This document shows, piece after piece, positions 46,793 to 58,730 of a stretch of DNA of 64,000 bases (its first letter is position 1; each line of letters opens with the position of its first letter). Origin of the DNA: Syngnathus acus (Eukaryota; Chordata; Actinopteri; Syngnathiformes; Syngnathidae); the NCBI RefSeq assembly GCF_901709675.1, contig NC_051094.1:1404501-1468500 (forward strand). The letters run 5' to 3'. Position numbers and translations under genes: made by a program. The notes beneath the pieces are model-generated. The model was not told where the DNA came from, made no database searches, and worked only from the letters and a program-made list of their open reading frames with translations.

Positions 46793-48025
46793 GTAAGCAA
46801 AGCGTCAACACGTCATGGGGGGGCACAGCACAGCACACGCACACTCTATTTATGTCCTCTCTCTTGCACTTATTGAACTTCTGTACTGTTTTTCGTACTC
46901 TTATTCAGTTTGTTGTCATCATTTTATGCTTTTGTGTTGTCCAAATTGTACTTTAAGAAGCTACAACCTCCAAGCAGCGCCATAACGACCAATATTAAAA
47001 TACAGTAACGTAGAGGGCCTAAGTGTTCATCACAAACAGGGCAGTAGTTTTCGTTCTGAATTTATATTTATTGTCTGTATTATACACAAAAGTTAAATAA
47101 GAGTTGTACTCAAAGAAGGGGGTGCCCATCCAGGCCACTTAAAGGGTCCTGCCAATAGTGAAATTAAACTGTACTTTACTGGATCAAATTCTTTTGAAAG
47201 ACACTCTATATGCATATATGCACAGTTTGAATGATTAATTCAGTCATTCTTTTGCATACCACTAGAGCTGCTCGGCAAATGAAAATATATTTTAGTATCC
47301 CATAACCTTTATGCTGCTAGCTTCTTTCATTTCTTCATCTACAACTACTATTAGTACTTTTACTCCTTTAACCCCGCCTCCACAGAATTAATAAGAAAAA
47401 TGGAAAATGTATTTTTTGAAACGATTGAGGCGCATAACATTACACATGAAGGCCTACTAAATTCCTGTGAGAACAGGCAGCATTGCTAAGAAACAAAAGG
47501 CAAATAATATTCCCCAATTTACATCTTTAACTTTAACTGTCACTCATGTTGAACTAACTCATTTGGCCCACTCTTTTACCTCATTTTGAAGTCCACACTA
47601 GTGCATTTAGCTCTGCTTTGTGTCTGTTTAACTTTAATTACACTCGAGAGCTGCACTGTCGTCAAATAAAAATTTTAATTGCCTTTCCTATTTACACTAC
47701 TCTTCCCTACGATAGTATTTAACATTTTCTCCCCTTAAGCAAAACATTATAATTTCCCAACAGAGACTTGAGTGTTTTTGGTGTCCAGTCGTGGAGCGGT
47801 AAAAACTAAAATGTAATTTCATTTCCCAACTTCTGCTTAATATTCCTCAACGGTTTAGTAATGTATGTAATTGTGCTGGGTTGTTTGCACCAGAAGTAAT
47901 TAGGGTCTAATTTTTAATGGGACGCTCATTTCTAGCTTTCCTCAGCAATTTTTGCAAATTCCATTACAACTTAAACCACGTGTGCTTTTCTATGTTTGAT
48001 AGTAACACTGTGGCATTTGCTAATA

Positions 48026-48050
48026 GGGGGGGGGGGGGGGGGGGGGGGGG
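48026..48050 (+). repeat. Homopolymer G run (25 nt)
   Basis: Twenty-five consecutive G lie in otherwise AT-rich DNA. Length in the assembly may be unreliable. Confidence 0.95.
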
Positions 48051-50451
48051 AACTTGAGAAGTGGGTCAAAACTCAGCTGTTTATCACCAGATGCGAACGC
48101 ATCCCACTTCCGCTCCACCCTGTCAACATCTGCTTTGTGTTAGCTACTGTATTTGAGCAGTGAAGAGCTGAGCACAAGGATTTCCAATTTAACCCCCAAA
48201 CTGATTTTTCTAAAAACTCTTTACCGTTTCGGTGGCGGTGTTTTTTTCGATCAGGAGCTGCAATTTGCTGAATTCATCAAAAAAAAAAAGAGATTGCTGT
48301 CTCTAAGCTTTTAAGAAGCACCCTGTGTTGGAGGTTTGTTATTGAGGTGCTGATAATAAGAAGATGGTGTGTAGGAGTGTGTGTAAGGGTGGTTTCGGGG
48401 TCGGAACTATAAATGGAAGTTTATGGAATATTAATGGTGCGATACCGAAAAATGGGGAAGGTATCGATTCTGTCCCTCTATTTCCAGCACTGAGTCTCTG
48501 ACCGTTGTGTGTGTTTTGGCTACGCTATCGTTTGCACTCTCGGCTTATTTATTGGCTTGTGTGCATTCATCTCACATGGAAGCACCCTTTAACCTCCTGA
48601 AGTCGTGCACACTCCATCATTTATTGATCTGCTGTCACAGGTCATGCTGCAGAGGTCACATGTGACACCCTTCCTGGGAGAGCTGGAGTTGCTAAAGCAA
48701 GATTGGATGAGGATCTGATTTTCACGCTTTGCTGAGTGATCAAAGTCAAGGGGTAATGGACTTCAATATGTTCGTGCTGCAAAAAGCATGAGATCAAAAT
48801 GACTTACTCACCACAACGGGTGTATTTAATCTAGCCTGCCGTTACTAGTTAGCAGAAAACCGGGAATCAGCAATGGGCTGAGCATACTGCCCTGTGGAGC
48901 CCCTGCACTCAATGTGATGATCTTGGACTCTTTTTTTTGGCAGCCCCAATCAAAAGCTTGGACGCCTGAGTGTCTGAGTCTTTTATATGAGCTTCTGGAG
49001 AAAACATTTTGCTGAATTGTGAACTGTCAAAGGATATTTGATTTGTGCGTGCACCTTGTCTAAATGAGAGCCTTTGAGATGGTGTATTATCAGCACGCCG
49101 CTTTAGGCTGAACCATTGTTGGTTTAAAAAGACTGCTCTGCAATTTAATTCGATGGTTATTATAGAGAAAAGCTCTTGTTAGGACTCAACTTCAATCGTG
49201 CAGAATTGACCTTTAAATGCGCTTGATGTTCACTCACCGATGATATCTGTGATTGGAGCAAAATGGTTAAAAGCCTGTGACAGTCAGCCAGTGAGCATTG
49301 GATTTATTTATTTTTTAGCTATTTTGCTGCAGGCTGGAGGCAAATATAGCTAAAAGTCCGACATTGTTAAAGTTAATGACACAAATATTGTCTAATTTGG
49401 CTGCTGGGCATGTGTGCGGGTCTATTTTGGTTTGAATGAAACGCTTGTAAGGCCTTTTCATGCTCTTCAAATCAAGCCACCCAAGACACTTATTACAATA
49501 ATGAACATGGAATATACTCTATTTGAATGCTTTGTTACGTTTTTAACTCGGTGATGCTCACCGCCAGACCGACCAGACCGCTCCAGTGCGGTTACCACCA
49601 AGTTTGCACGGCCTGAAAGTGGCTTCTCTGTCTGCGTGTGAGACGGCGCGCCCTTCTGCCCACAACGCTCTTAAAAGTGCGTTGAGTTGGCCAGTTGTGT
49701 GTCGATGAAAGCTTTTACAAGTGCTTGGGTTTTTGCTGCTTCCTCCACCCTGAACATCCCCCGACGATCGCGGCCCAAGTTGGGTCGTTCTCTTGTAGCA
49801 GTTTCTTTTAGCTAATGCTAATTTGCTTACTTACAGGGAGGCAGAGAGGTCATATAGATGTTGCCATGGCAACGCTTCTGCCGCAAATAAATAAATAAAA
49901 GCAGAACTTTAGACCGCGAGCCAGTTGAAGCCAGAGTGGTGTCCAAGGAATGACAAAATACTCTTTCAGTGCCTCAAAGGAACTCTGTGTACCCGCTGAA
50001 CAATGAAGTCCCCTGCTGCTCTGTGGCCTCAAACGCTTTCCTTCGCCACAAAATACCAAAACAGGTGCTCCAGAGTACACACGCGAGACTTTCCAGATTT
50101 GCCGGAGTCAGGTCAAATTCAGGACGTGCGTTGATGTGTCCAAAAAAAAAAGCACTCTTAAGATTCAAAACCAAATTCCACCGGCCGCATCCTCGGAGGC
50201 TCGCTCGCTATGCCGAGGGACAGTCTGGCCAGCAAATGTTTAACATGTTTTTATAAAATGACACAAGCTCTGCATGTATATTGCCGTGGGGCCATCATTT
50301 CTTCTCTGCCTCTGCATGAGTGCTTCCACAAATGTAAGGAAAAAAACAAACATTTAATCGTCTGTTTTTTCACTTCCTTCAAGCCATGAGAACAAATCAG
50401 CCATGTCCAACCTACTAAGCATAGAAACGAATTGGTTGTTTCAAAACACAA

Positions 50452-50590
50452 CATCAAAATCAAAGTCTGCTTTATTGTCAATTTCTTCACATGCCAAGAC
50501 ACAAAGAAATCGAAATTGCGTTCCCACTATCCCACGGTGACAAGACATCGTACACAATATACATACAATATCGTTCAGATTTTATTTGTT
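50452..50590 (-). mobile_element. 3' tail of an L2-like LINE, opposite orientation
   Basis: AAAGTCTGCTTTATTGTCAA, then CCACTATCCCACGGTGACAAG, is the reverse complement of the tail at 9700-9845, with about one difference per 10-15 bases by eye. It is a short truncated copy. Confidence 0.75.
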
Positions 50591-50839
50591 TCAATGCCAA
50601 ATTCCAACGGGAAAAAAAACACTCACTATGATGCATAATGGATCAATTTGTAAGAATTTCACACACCAGTGGTAATGTCCTTGTTGCAATGCGACACTCA
50701 CACCTGCAATCTACATTTGCATCTTTACACACTGACTGAAAATTAGCTCACTTGTTTGCGGGGGCGCAAATAAGCACACTCTCGGCATCTGTCTTAGTTT
50801 AATCATGTTTTCATCTTGTGATTCATGAGTGACCTTGTC

Positions 50840-51053
50840 ACTAATGGTGGAGCTAGAATTTTTGTCTTTTGGAGGGGGCAAGGCTAACTTTAAAGCTGCT
50901 TCCAAGGGGGGGAGAAAATGATTATACATTTTTATTATATGTTCTCTATGTAGAAGAGGGGAAAACTGTAAAAATCAATTATCGTTTGCCTGGGTTCAAC
51001 CATATTTGGGGGGGTCCGTGCCCTCACGGGCCCCCCTCTAACTCCGCCAATGC
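50840..51053. mobile_element. Small MITE with GGCGGAGTTAGAG-type inverted ends
   Basis: The left end ATGGTGGAGCTAGAATTTTT is matched by the right end CCCCTCTAACTCCGCCAATG as imperfect inverted repeats. The core contains a G/C hairpin (GGGTCCGTGCCCTCACGGGCCC). A shorter related piece with TCTAGCTCTGCCACTG is at 29080-29153. Confidence 0.7.
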
Positions 51054-54000
51054 TTGTCGCTGTTTTAAGTCATACACTTTTTTTTTCATGTGAATACGGT
51101 CATAGATGGCTATGTCTAGTTTCTTTGCGAGTCCAGTCATCCACAGATTAGCATGTCCATTGAAAGAAACATCCCACATCAGCATAGTCGCAGCTGTGAG
51201 TTACATTGAACCATCTGTTGCTACACGCTCCTCTATCCTCATCTTTTGCCATCCCAACTCCGATTAGTCATTCATTGCATCTGTTGCTTGCGTCAGCCTC
51301 GCGCTCACTCTCGCATTCAGACAGTGATGAAGCGCCCCGGTGGCGTACTGTGCAGGTTGCGCAACAGTCTATGCATCATCAAACTCACCCGACACCGTGA
51401 AGTTAATAAGACTTTGAAATGGCTGTCACGCTCCAGGAATTCAGCACCGTCTGTGCCCGCTATATAGTAAGACAGAGTTGAACACAATCTCTTGCAGGAG
51501 CCTGGAGCAATAAAACATTTGATTCATAGGGGTAAGTTGAGTTGGGTAACCTTTGACGACATTATTGTCTTTGTAAAAGGAGACTTTTTTGGTCCAGTTC
51601 TTGTGTTGAATCTCAGGCGTCCCCCCGATGTTATGGCTGCTCATCATTCACATCCTTCCACATTCATTTCCTGTCAACCTGTACCATCCCTGGGAGGCTT
51701 GCATTATGTGGGACAATCTTCTGCTTTGAGCCTCAGGTCCCCTGATGCTACAAGTTAAGCATCCCCCCCTCCCCGCCTCCTGCCCTCCAAAGCACTAACC
51801 CACTTTCCCGAACACTTAGGAAGTCCTCTTTTGTCTTCACCTCCACGCTGTCAGAGAAGACGACTCTGTTCTGTCTTTTTTGTTTTATCCCTCCATCTTT
51901 TTTCTTGCTTCAGCCCGCCCAAGTGACCTTCACTCTAGCCTGTCGGGGGCTCTTCGCTAACAAGTTATAAAACGAGAGCTTGGTTGCCTCATGCCAAAGG
52001 TATCTTCTTTGTGGGCTACACTGAAAGCAGCTCTGTTAAACATTGACAAAAAGACGATACCCACCCACCCGCACACACACACACAAGTCTGGATATCATT
52101 GACAGTGTCTGACACTTATGGCTTGCCCCCCCTGTGAGTAATTGTTCAAGTCAGCGTTCTTTCTGATACCTTACTTGGATTTCTCAAAGCGTTGGTTAAC
52201 GCTGACAGAAAACGGTCGTCATCTCTGCGGTCTTACATCAGCTTGTCATCAGACTGAAAATGACGGAGCATTGCCACACACCTTTTCAGCCATTGCCCAT
52301 TCATCCCTCTTGGAACAGAGAGCCTGCTGCGCTTTTCTGCTGTTCATCAATAACCACTTGACTAAGGAGATGGAGTCAGAGCCTCTCCGTTGTACACAGG
52401 AATGCAGCCGCTAATTGTAGAGGAATGTTCTGCTGTTTTCTATGGGTTGACTCTCAAAATGAATCCGCATTTTAACAGCCGGGCTTCTAGAAAAATGACG
52501 TCCACATTGTGCAACCCAAAAAGGCCAAAAGTGTATTTCGATATTTATTTACAGTTGCGGAAAGGATAAATGAAGGTTTCCCTGTCACCATGTTGTCGAG
52601 CAATGGCCGGACTCCATGAGAACAGATGGGTCATAGAAGACCCAGCTGTGGCACCAGAGCTTTAATGTGCTCTTTAGTGGACCCCGGTGGCTAACGGGCT
52701 TGTCCATTGGCCTCGTTACGGTCGCACTGTTCCTGCTGTCTCCGCAATTGTTATGTCCACTAAGGAAATCATGTGTTCATTATAGTTTGTTTATCTGTGT
52801 CATCAACATGATCACCCACAGGCGGAAAGCATGTTTCCGCGTGACAACATTGGACAAAACGATGTCAGCGTAATGTGGAAGTGATCTGTTTTAATGACTT
52901 TTACACATGATGGTTTCTCTGATGGATGGCTCCAACCAAAGCGGATTCAGCCCCCGATGTGTCAAATATATCATGCGTCAGCATTTTCAGCAATGACTTG
53001 ACCATGTCTCCTACTGGAAAGACTTATTATATTGGTAGCAAATGAGTTCCTCCAAAGTCACATACAACTGTCCAAAATGTCTTAAAATGAAGATTCAAAT
53101 TAATCTTATATTTGTATAACATGTCTTTTATTTATTAATTAATTAATTTATTAATTAATTAATTTATCCGGCCCAAAATTATGAACAAGTTGTTGTTTCT
53201 TTAGTCATGTCCAACAGAGGGCGCCATTGCTCTATTTTAGTGCCACTAGAGTGGAAGGTTTGCCCTCCTTTAACTTCTTTGGCACTTTTACGGAGCTCCA
53301 GTTTGTTTTCATCATGCAACCATAAACATGAATATTTTTTACGGTTTAACAAAGGCAACATGGAAAATACCTGACAGTTCTTAGGTTAAGGCTGGCTTTG
53401 GTCTTCCTTTGTGGAGTTTTGATGTTTGTGAGTCAGAAATCCAAGCAGTCCAAAATTGATGGAATGCTTTCCCTCAAATCAACATAAAACTGCTCAGATG
53501 GGCCTCGGCAATTTAATGGAGATAAATGAACCGCTGCATCTGTCGAGAGCCAAGTTCCGCCCCCAACCTGCTTATGCTGAGATGGAATTCCTTTTTAGAT
53601 GAATTCAGACTTCTTGAATGATTTGTGCGTCTGGGATCAAGTGTAATTTCCAACATGACTCGCCCTCCTTTTCCATGTGATGGTAAATTAGAAGCCAGAT
53701 CAGAGAGTGGAACTCATACACCTAATAACAAGGTGGGCTGCGGATGAGATTTATGTTGTCACGGTGACAGACTTATGACCACCATGCCGTCGGCGCAGGT
53801 CTTTTCTTCACGCCGTATAACCAAGGACTGACCTCCAGGAGGATTTCTCCATGATACGTCTGCTTTTACGGCTCATCACTCGCCGCTGTCACCGGGCCCA
53901 GCGGTGACCCAGCAGCGCTTGCCGTGACTATGCTGTGGAATTGAAAACCTGTTACAATCTTTTTTCTATGGGGAGGACAAAGGGTGTTACCTTTCAGACA

Positions 54001-54304
54001 CGCTTCACGCTTTAAAATGACAGACTTTGCTGGAGGAAACAAATATCACATGTATAGTGAGAGTAAAGTTGAAGTGTGTGAAATGCCAAATGAGGTCCTA
54101 ATTCTTCCAGATGGTTCCCACAGCGTTTAGGTGTGTTTCTCCTTTGTGTGTATTCAAGGGTAATTGTTTATGTGCGTTTCAGTGAGTGGGCGACGTTTGG
54201 TCTTCAAATCGGGTCAAGATAACAGTCAGCATTCCGTATTTATTGTGATTAGGGGCCCTGTTAAGTTTGGGCTCTTTTGTTCTGTTACTACAAACATCTT
54301 TTAA

Positions 54305-54420
54305 TCTCCACGCAGGGACGGGGAGAACATGCAAACTCCACACAGGAAGGTTGTAGCTCCGATTCAAATCTCCAACGTCAGACCTGTGAGGCTCATGTAC
54401 TAACCACTCAAGGTAGTCTT
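54305..54420 (-). mobile_element. End fragment of a teleost dispersed repeat
   Basis: GGAGAACATGCAAACTCCAC, then CCTGTGAGGCTCATGTACTAACCAC, is the tRNA-like end of the same repeat class in antisense. A very short piece of it also occurs near 39455-39515. Confidence 0.5.
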
Positions 54421-57400
54421 TAAAGTTAGTGTGCTGTAAAAAAAAAAAAAGAAAAAGCGCTGTCAAAATGAATTGAGTAATCGACAATTAATCGACATTT
54501 TAATAACTGAGTCCTTAAGAGCCAGAATATTGTCCAAATCCTCTAAGGTCAGCTTCTCGACATTAATCGTTCATTATTTTTTGTAGTCATTCATAAAAAC
54601 AAACAGATTGGATTTGGTGCTGAATGAAAACAAGGCCTTTTGAAAATGTTTTGCCTTTATTTCAGAAAATACCGCACAAGTAACTGAATCCGTTTCAAAA
54701 GGTTTGGTCAGAACAACATTAATTTCTCTTATGTGTTGTTTTTTTAGCACTAGAAAATACCAAATAAACATCATGCTAAATGAAATTATTCGATTAATCG
54801 ATGGAATAATCGATTAGATGATTTGGGGATTTTAAAAATATTTAATAGTGCCAACTCTCTCAAACTCAGAACTGGTCCAGATCCGTTTGCTGAGTAGATT
54901 CTACATGAGTAACTCAAACCGCTGCGGGTCACTCAACGGTTTATCTGATCCGACATTGTAGCATGCATATCATGTGAGCGCACACTGCTAAAAATAAAAG
55001 CTCTAACATTAGCTTGCGTGGTAGCCTCGCCTTTCACTTGCCACTTTGCAATCCTATGCTTCCAAATTTTTTGCAAGGATGACCTTCCTCTCCCCCCTCA
55101 AACACCAGAGATTGTAAGAAAGAGCCACAAATTCTGGATGTCTGAAAAGAAAATCCCACAGACGCACTTCCAAATCTTCTTCAATGTTTTCCCAGAAGAA
55201 TGGAAGCTGTTAAATGGGGTCCAATTCCATACACCCCCCCCCCCCCCAAAAAAAAAAAAAACATTCTCCAGCACATTCCTTGGCACGTTCTAAAAAGCAT
55301 CCAAATCCCGTCCTTCGTAACGGTCAAGTCAACTATTTCTCTTCCGACCTCAAGAACAATAAATCTCTTGCTCTTAGTGTGTGTATGTTGATGTCTGTGA
55401 CACATTAGCTGGGTTGATTTAAACTGAGTAGGGCGGAGGCTTTCCTTGGGGAAATGACCCCAGCTTTGCTACCGGCACGGCTGGCTCTCCTCCTCACCAC
55501 TCAAAAGGCTTTTAAAGCTCCTTTTGTTTTTACTGTCTGACTCTGTAAAAGTGTACGGCCGTGCGTTGGTAGGTCATCTAAAGGTCCGGCATGATGAGTG
55601 AAAGGCTGCTCCACCATCATGTGACCACCGAATGTGTGCTTTAATTAAGGATTCTCAGACAAATATGCAATTCCGCTTTCCTGCTCCTAGCTTGCACATG
55701 CTCGGTATCGCCCACGTCCAAAGCACTCCATCTGCATGGCTGCTGTGGCACACAGGTTGGCTTTGCGGCTTGCATTTGTGACAGGAGCTGTAAATTGAAC
55801 AGTTGAAAGGCACATGGTGTGGATTTGAAGATTTTTTTTTTTTTTGCGGGGGGAATCTGCGGGCCAGAAAGGAAACAGGCCTTGGCTTTGAGGTGACATA
55901 TTTCTTCCTGCAAAAACAACTCCTTGACGTCTCAGTGTGTTTGCAATGTGGAACACCGGATCAGATGGAGGGCCGTGCATGTTGGATATGGCCAAAAGCT
56001 CTTGAGGTGACATTAAATCAATATTTAAAAGGCTATGATAAATGATTGAAGCGCTCTTTAACACTGGGGTGATGCCATGTAAAATATGCATGAAACCTTG
56101 GCGAAATGCTCGTGACCCACTGATGTAACTTTTGAACTTGTATATACATTCATCTGTGCAGTTGCTTTAAAAAAACAAAAAAAACATTCTTCTAATATTC
56201 CTCAATCTTAGCTGACATTTTGAGGGCATGCAGAAGAGAACAAATCAGCCAGCGCAATTATTCCCGCTGCGTTTGTCTCCAAGCAAAATGACCGCATTCA
56301 TCAGAATAATCTCATGAGATGCAAAAAAAATTGCACTGAAGGACGCGAGTCGTATCGTTAAAGCAAATTCCTCTTCGTCAGCTGCCACGAAGGAGAAAGG
56401 CTTCAAGCTGTTTGCGTCGAATTATACTTATAACTATGAATATGTAAGCAAGCATGACAATACTTTCAGTCTCCCACGCTTTTTCACTTTGTCACATCGG
56501 ATGAAACGTGCCCCTAATTCTTAATATTGAAAATGTCACTGACTGCAGTGCAGTGTCAATTTTCCACCGACAGAGGGTGCTAGTAGACAGTTTCCTGTAT
56601 CGGAAAGTAAACTAATCACTAAGTACGGTTCTGTTGTATTTAAAGTTGGAGTACTGTTTGAGTTTATTGAGCAAAGATTTTATGTGCGATACATAATAAA
56701 ATCGTATTTTTTCATGCATCCATATAAATAATGTTGATTGATTGGTTGAGAGCTTTTGTATTGCATGGCAAGTGTACTCAACATACATATATAATTGAAT
56801 TGTATTTACTTCATTTTCAATTTAATTTCTATTCCAATGCTCCATTTACATTGACGTGTTTGAGTTTACTGCCAGCTGTCACCACTTAATTCCCTCTTTA
56901 ATAACAACAAAGCCTTCCCCACCCGCTCTGCTTGAGTGAAACAGATTTTGCTGTTTATTTGTTTAAAAGGGCGTAGAGGCATTTGCAGTGCGCTCACTTT
57001 ACGTTTCCCCGTTTGTGTGTTTTTCTAAAATTATTTTTCAAATCATGACTATCTGCAGACAGGCGCGTCGTAGGGGTTAATTTAGGGGAGAGGGAGGGAG
57101 GGGGGCGTGGGGGTTACAAGGAGAGGAAGGCGCACACTGGGCCAGTTGTGCCGGTCACTCCCGCAGAGGCGATGGCCTTTTTGTCAAGAGTTCTCTTGTC
57201 TTCGCCCAGGACACCCTCTCGCATTGACAATCGTGACAGTGGCGCACAAAGGAGGAGAGAGATGCATTTTCAAAGGCGCCATTCTTTCCCGATTGGGTGG
57301 TGACCGCGGGCGCCTTGGGTGGATCATTGTGCAAAACTTGGAGGAGGTGAACAACACGCGGATGAGTTGCGGGATTTTCTAACCATCTCGTCACCCCGTT

Positions 57401-57499
57401 GACGTTTTGGATCAGCCGCTCCAAGTTTTTACGCATCGCTTTTACGCACCAGGTTGCTGTCAACGCGTGCGTGCTCCGTCTTTGTGGAGTTGTCTTGGG

Positions 57500-57610
57500 T
57501 TTGGTACCTGTCAGAGTGATATTCCAATGATGTGACGTCACGATCTCGGTGGTTTAAAAAAAAAAGAAAAAAAGGAAAGACAAACTTCTGGATCTGTTTC
57601 TACCTAAAGG
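57500..57610 (+). promoter_or_regulatory. Promoter-like region with CCAAT box and CRE
   Basis: CCAAT at 57523-57527 and TGACGTCA at 57533-57540 occur together just upstream of an open reading frame with a splice donor. The 400 bp before it are richer in G+C and CpG than the flanks. The exact transcription start is not visible. Confidence 0.45.
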
Positions 57611-57706
57611 ATGCCGCTTGATAAACTGACAAACATGGAGGAAAAACTGTGGATATTGGAGGACCTGAATATGATGTACATCCGGCAGATTGCTCTCAGT
57701 TTGCAG
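57611..57706 (+). CDS. Candidate first coding exon of an unidentified gene (32 codons)
   Basis: An ATG at 57611 (a second in-frame ATG is 8 codons later) opens MPLDKLTNMEEKLWILEDLN and further residues, ending in SLQ at the donor TTGCAG|GTAAAA, phase 0. A CCAAT box (57523-57527) and a palindromic CRE (57533-57540) lie 70-90 bp upstream in GC-rich sequence, so this looks like a true promoter plus first exon. I do not recognise the protein. The W-LEDL motif faintly recalls the short N-terminus of p55-type PI3-kinase regulatory subunits, and genes with many alternative first exons near LZTS1 or SMN1 in other vertebrates (for example PSD3, DLC1, PIK3R1) are possible, but none is supported by alignment. 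Confidence 0.45.
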
Positions 57707-58462
57707 GTAAAAAGTTATTGCAAGGCATTTTTATATGAGTATTTCTTATTCTGCAGTCCGATTTGAGAGATATTAGTTGGAAGGATATTTTTATGATTGC
57801 AATGTAGTGTGGAACTGCACTGCATCCCACTGACAGCTGTTTCTGATCTTTAGTAACATGATTTGCTTCAAAAGCAGCTAAGTAACAAGACAATACAGAT
57901 CAAACATCAATTAAAATCAGATTGCTCTCGCACATGTAAAAGCTGTTTGTAATTACTTTTTATTTTTTATTTTTTTTGCATGATGCTGAATAATTCTCCG
58001 TGGTGGTGTCGAACTCTTGTAATACTTTTTTTTACCCCCCCCCCCCAATGTCTCAGCCCAACAGCAAATATAAACAAGCTTTGTGAGCTCACTTTTCCTC
58101 AACCACCCATTAATGTGTCTTTTGTAGGCTTCTTATTCACATGAGTTAAGAATCACAGTCGTGTGTGTGTGTGTGAGTTTTTATTGACCTCCCAGCTTGC
58201 TTATGAGCCAGCTCAATGACAGCCGAAATCTATTTTCAGAGTACAGTGCATCCCCTTTGGTGGCCCGTTGAGCCTGCAGCTGCGCCTTGGTGTTGTCGAG
58301 TCGGCGCAAGGGTTGTGTAGTCATGCTGGCGCGCACGCACATTGTAGTGCCAGCAACATTGCGCATGCCATCCATCCGTCCTCTCGGGGTTCACACGCAG
58401 TGCACAGCTGCACATTTCGGGCCTCACGGGGGTCCTCTGGGAGCTCCTGTCCACACGTGTTT

Positions 58463-58730
<268 letters not shown>

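Larger units (their letters stand above)
46793..57060. other. Long stretch without recognisable gene
   Basis: About 10 kb with only repeats that I can name: a 25-nt G run (48026-48050), the 3' tail of an L2-like LINE on the minus strand (50452-50590), an inverted-repeat element (50840-51053), TTAA-type simple sequence (about 53130-53165), and a degraded dispersed repeat (54305-54420, AACATGCAAACTCCACACAG). Open frames are short and unlike known proteins. If the two candidate first exons belong to one gene, this stretch is its intron. Confidence 0.5.
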
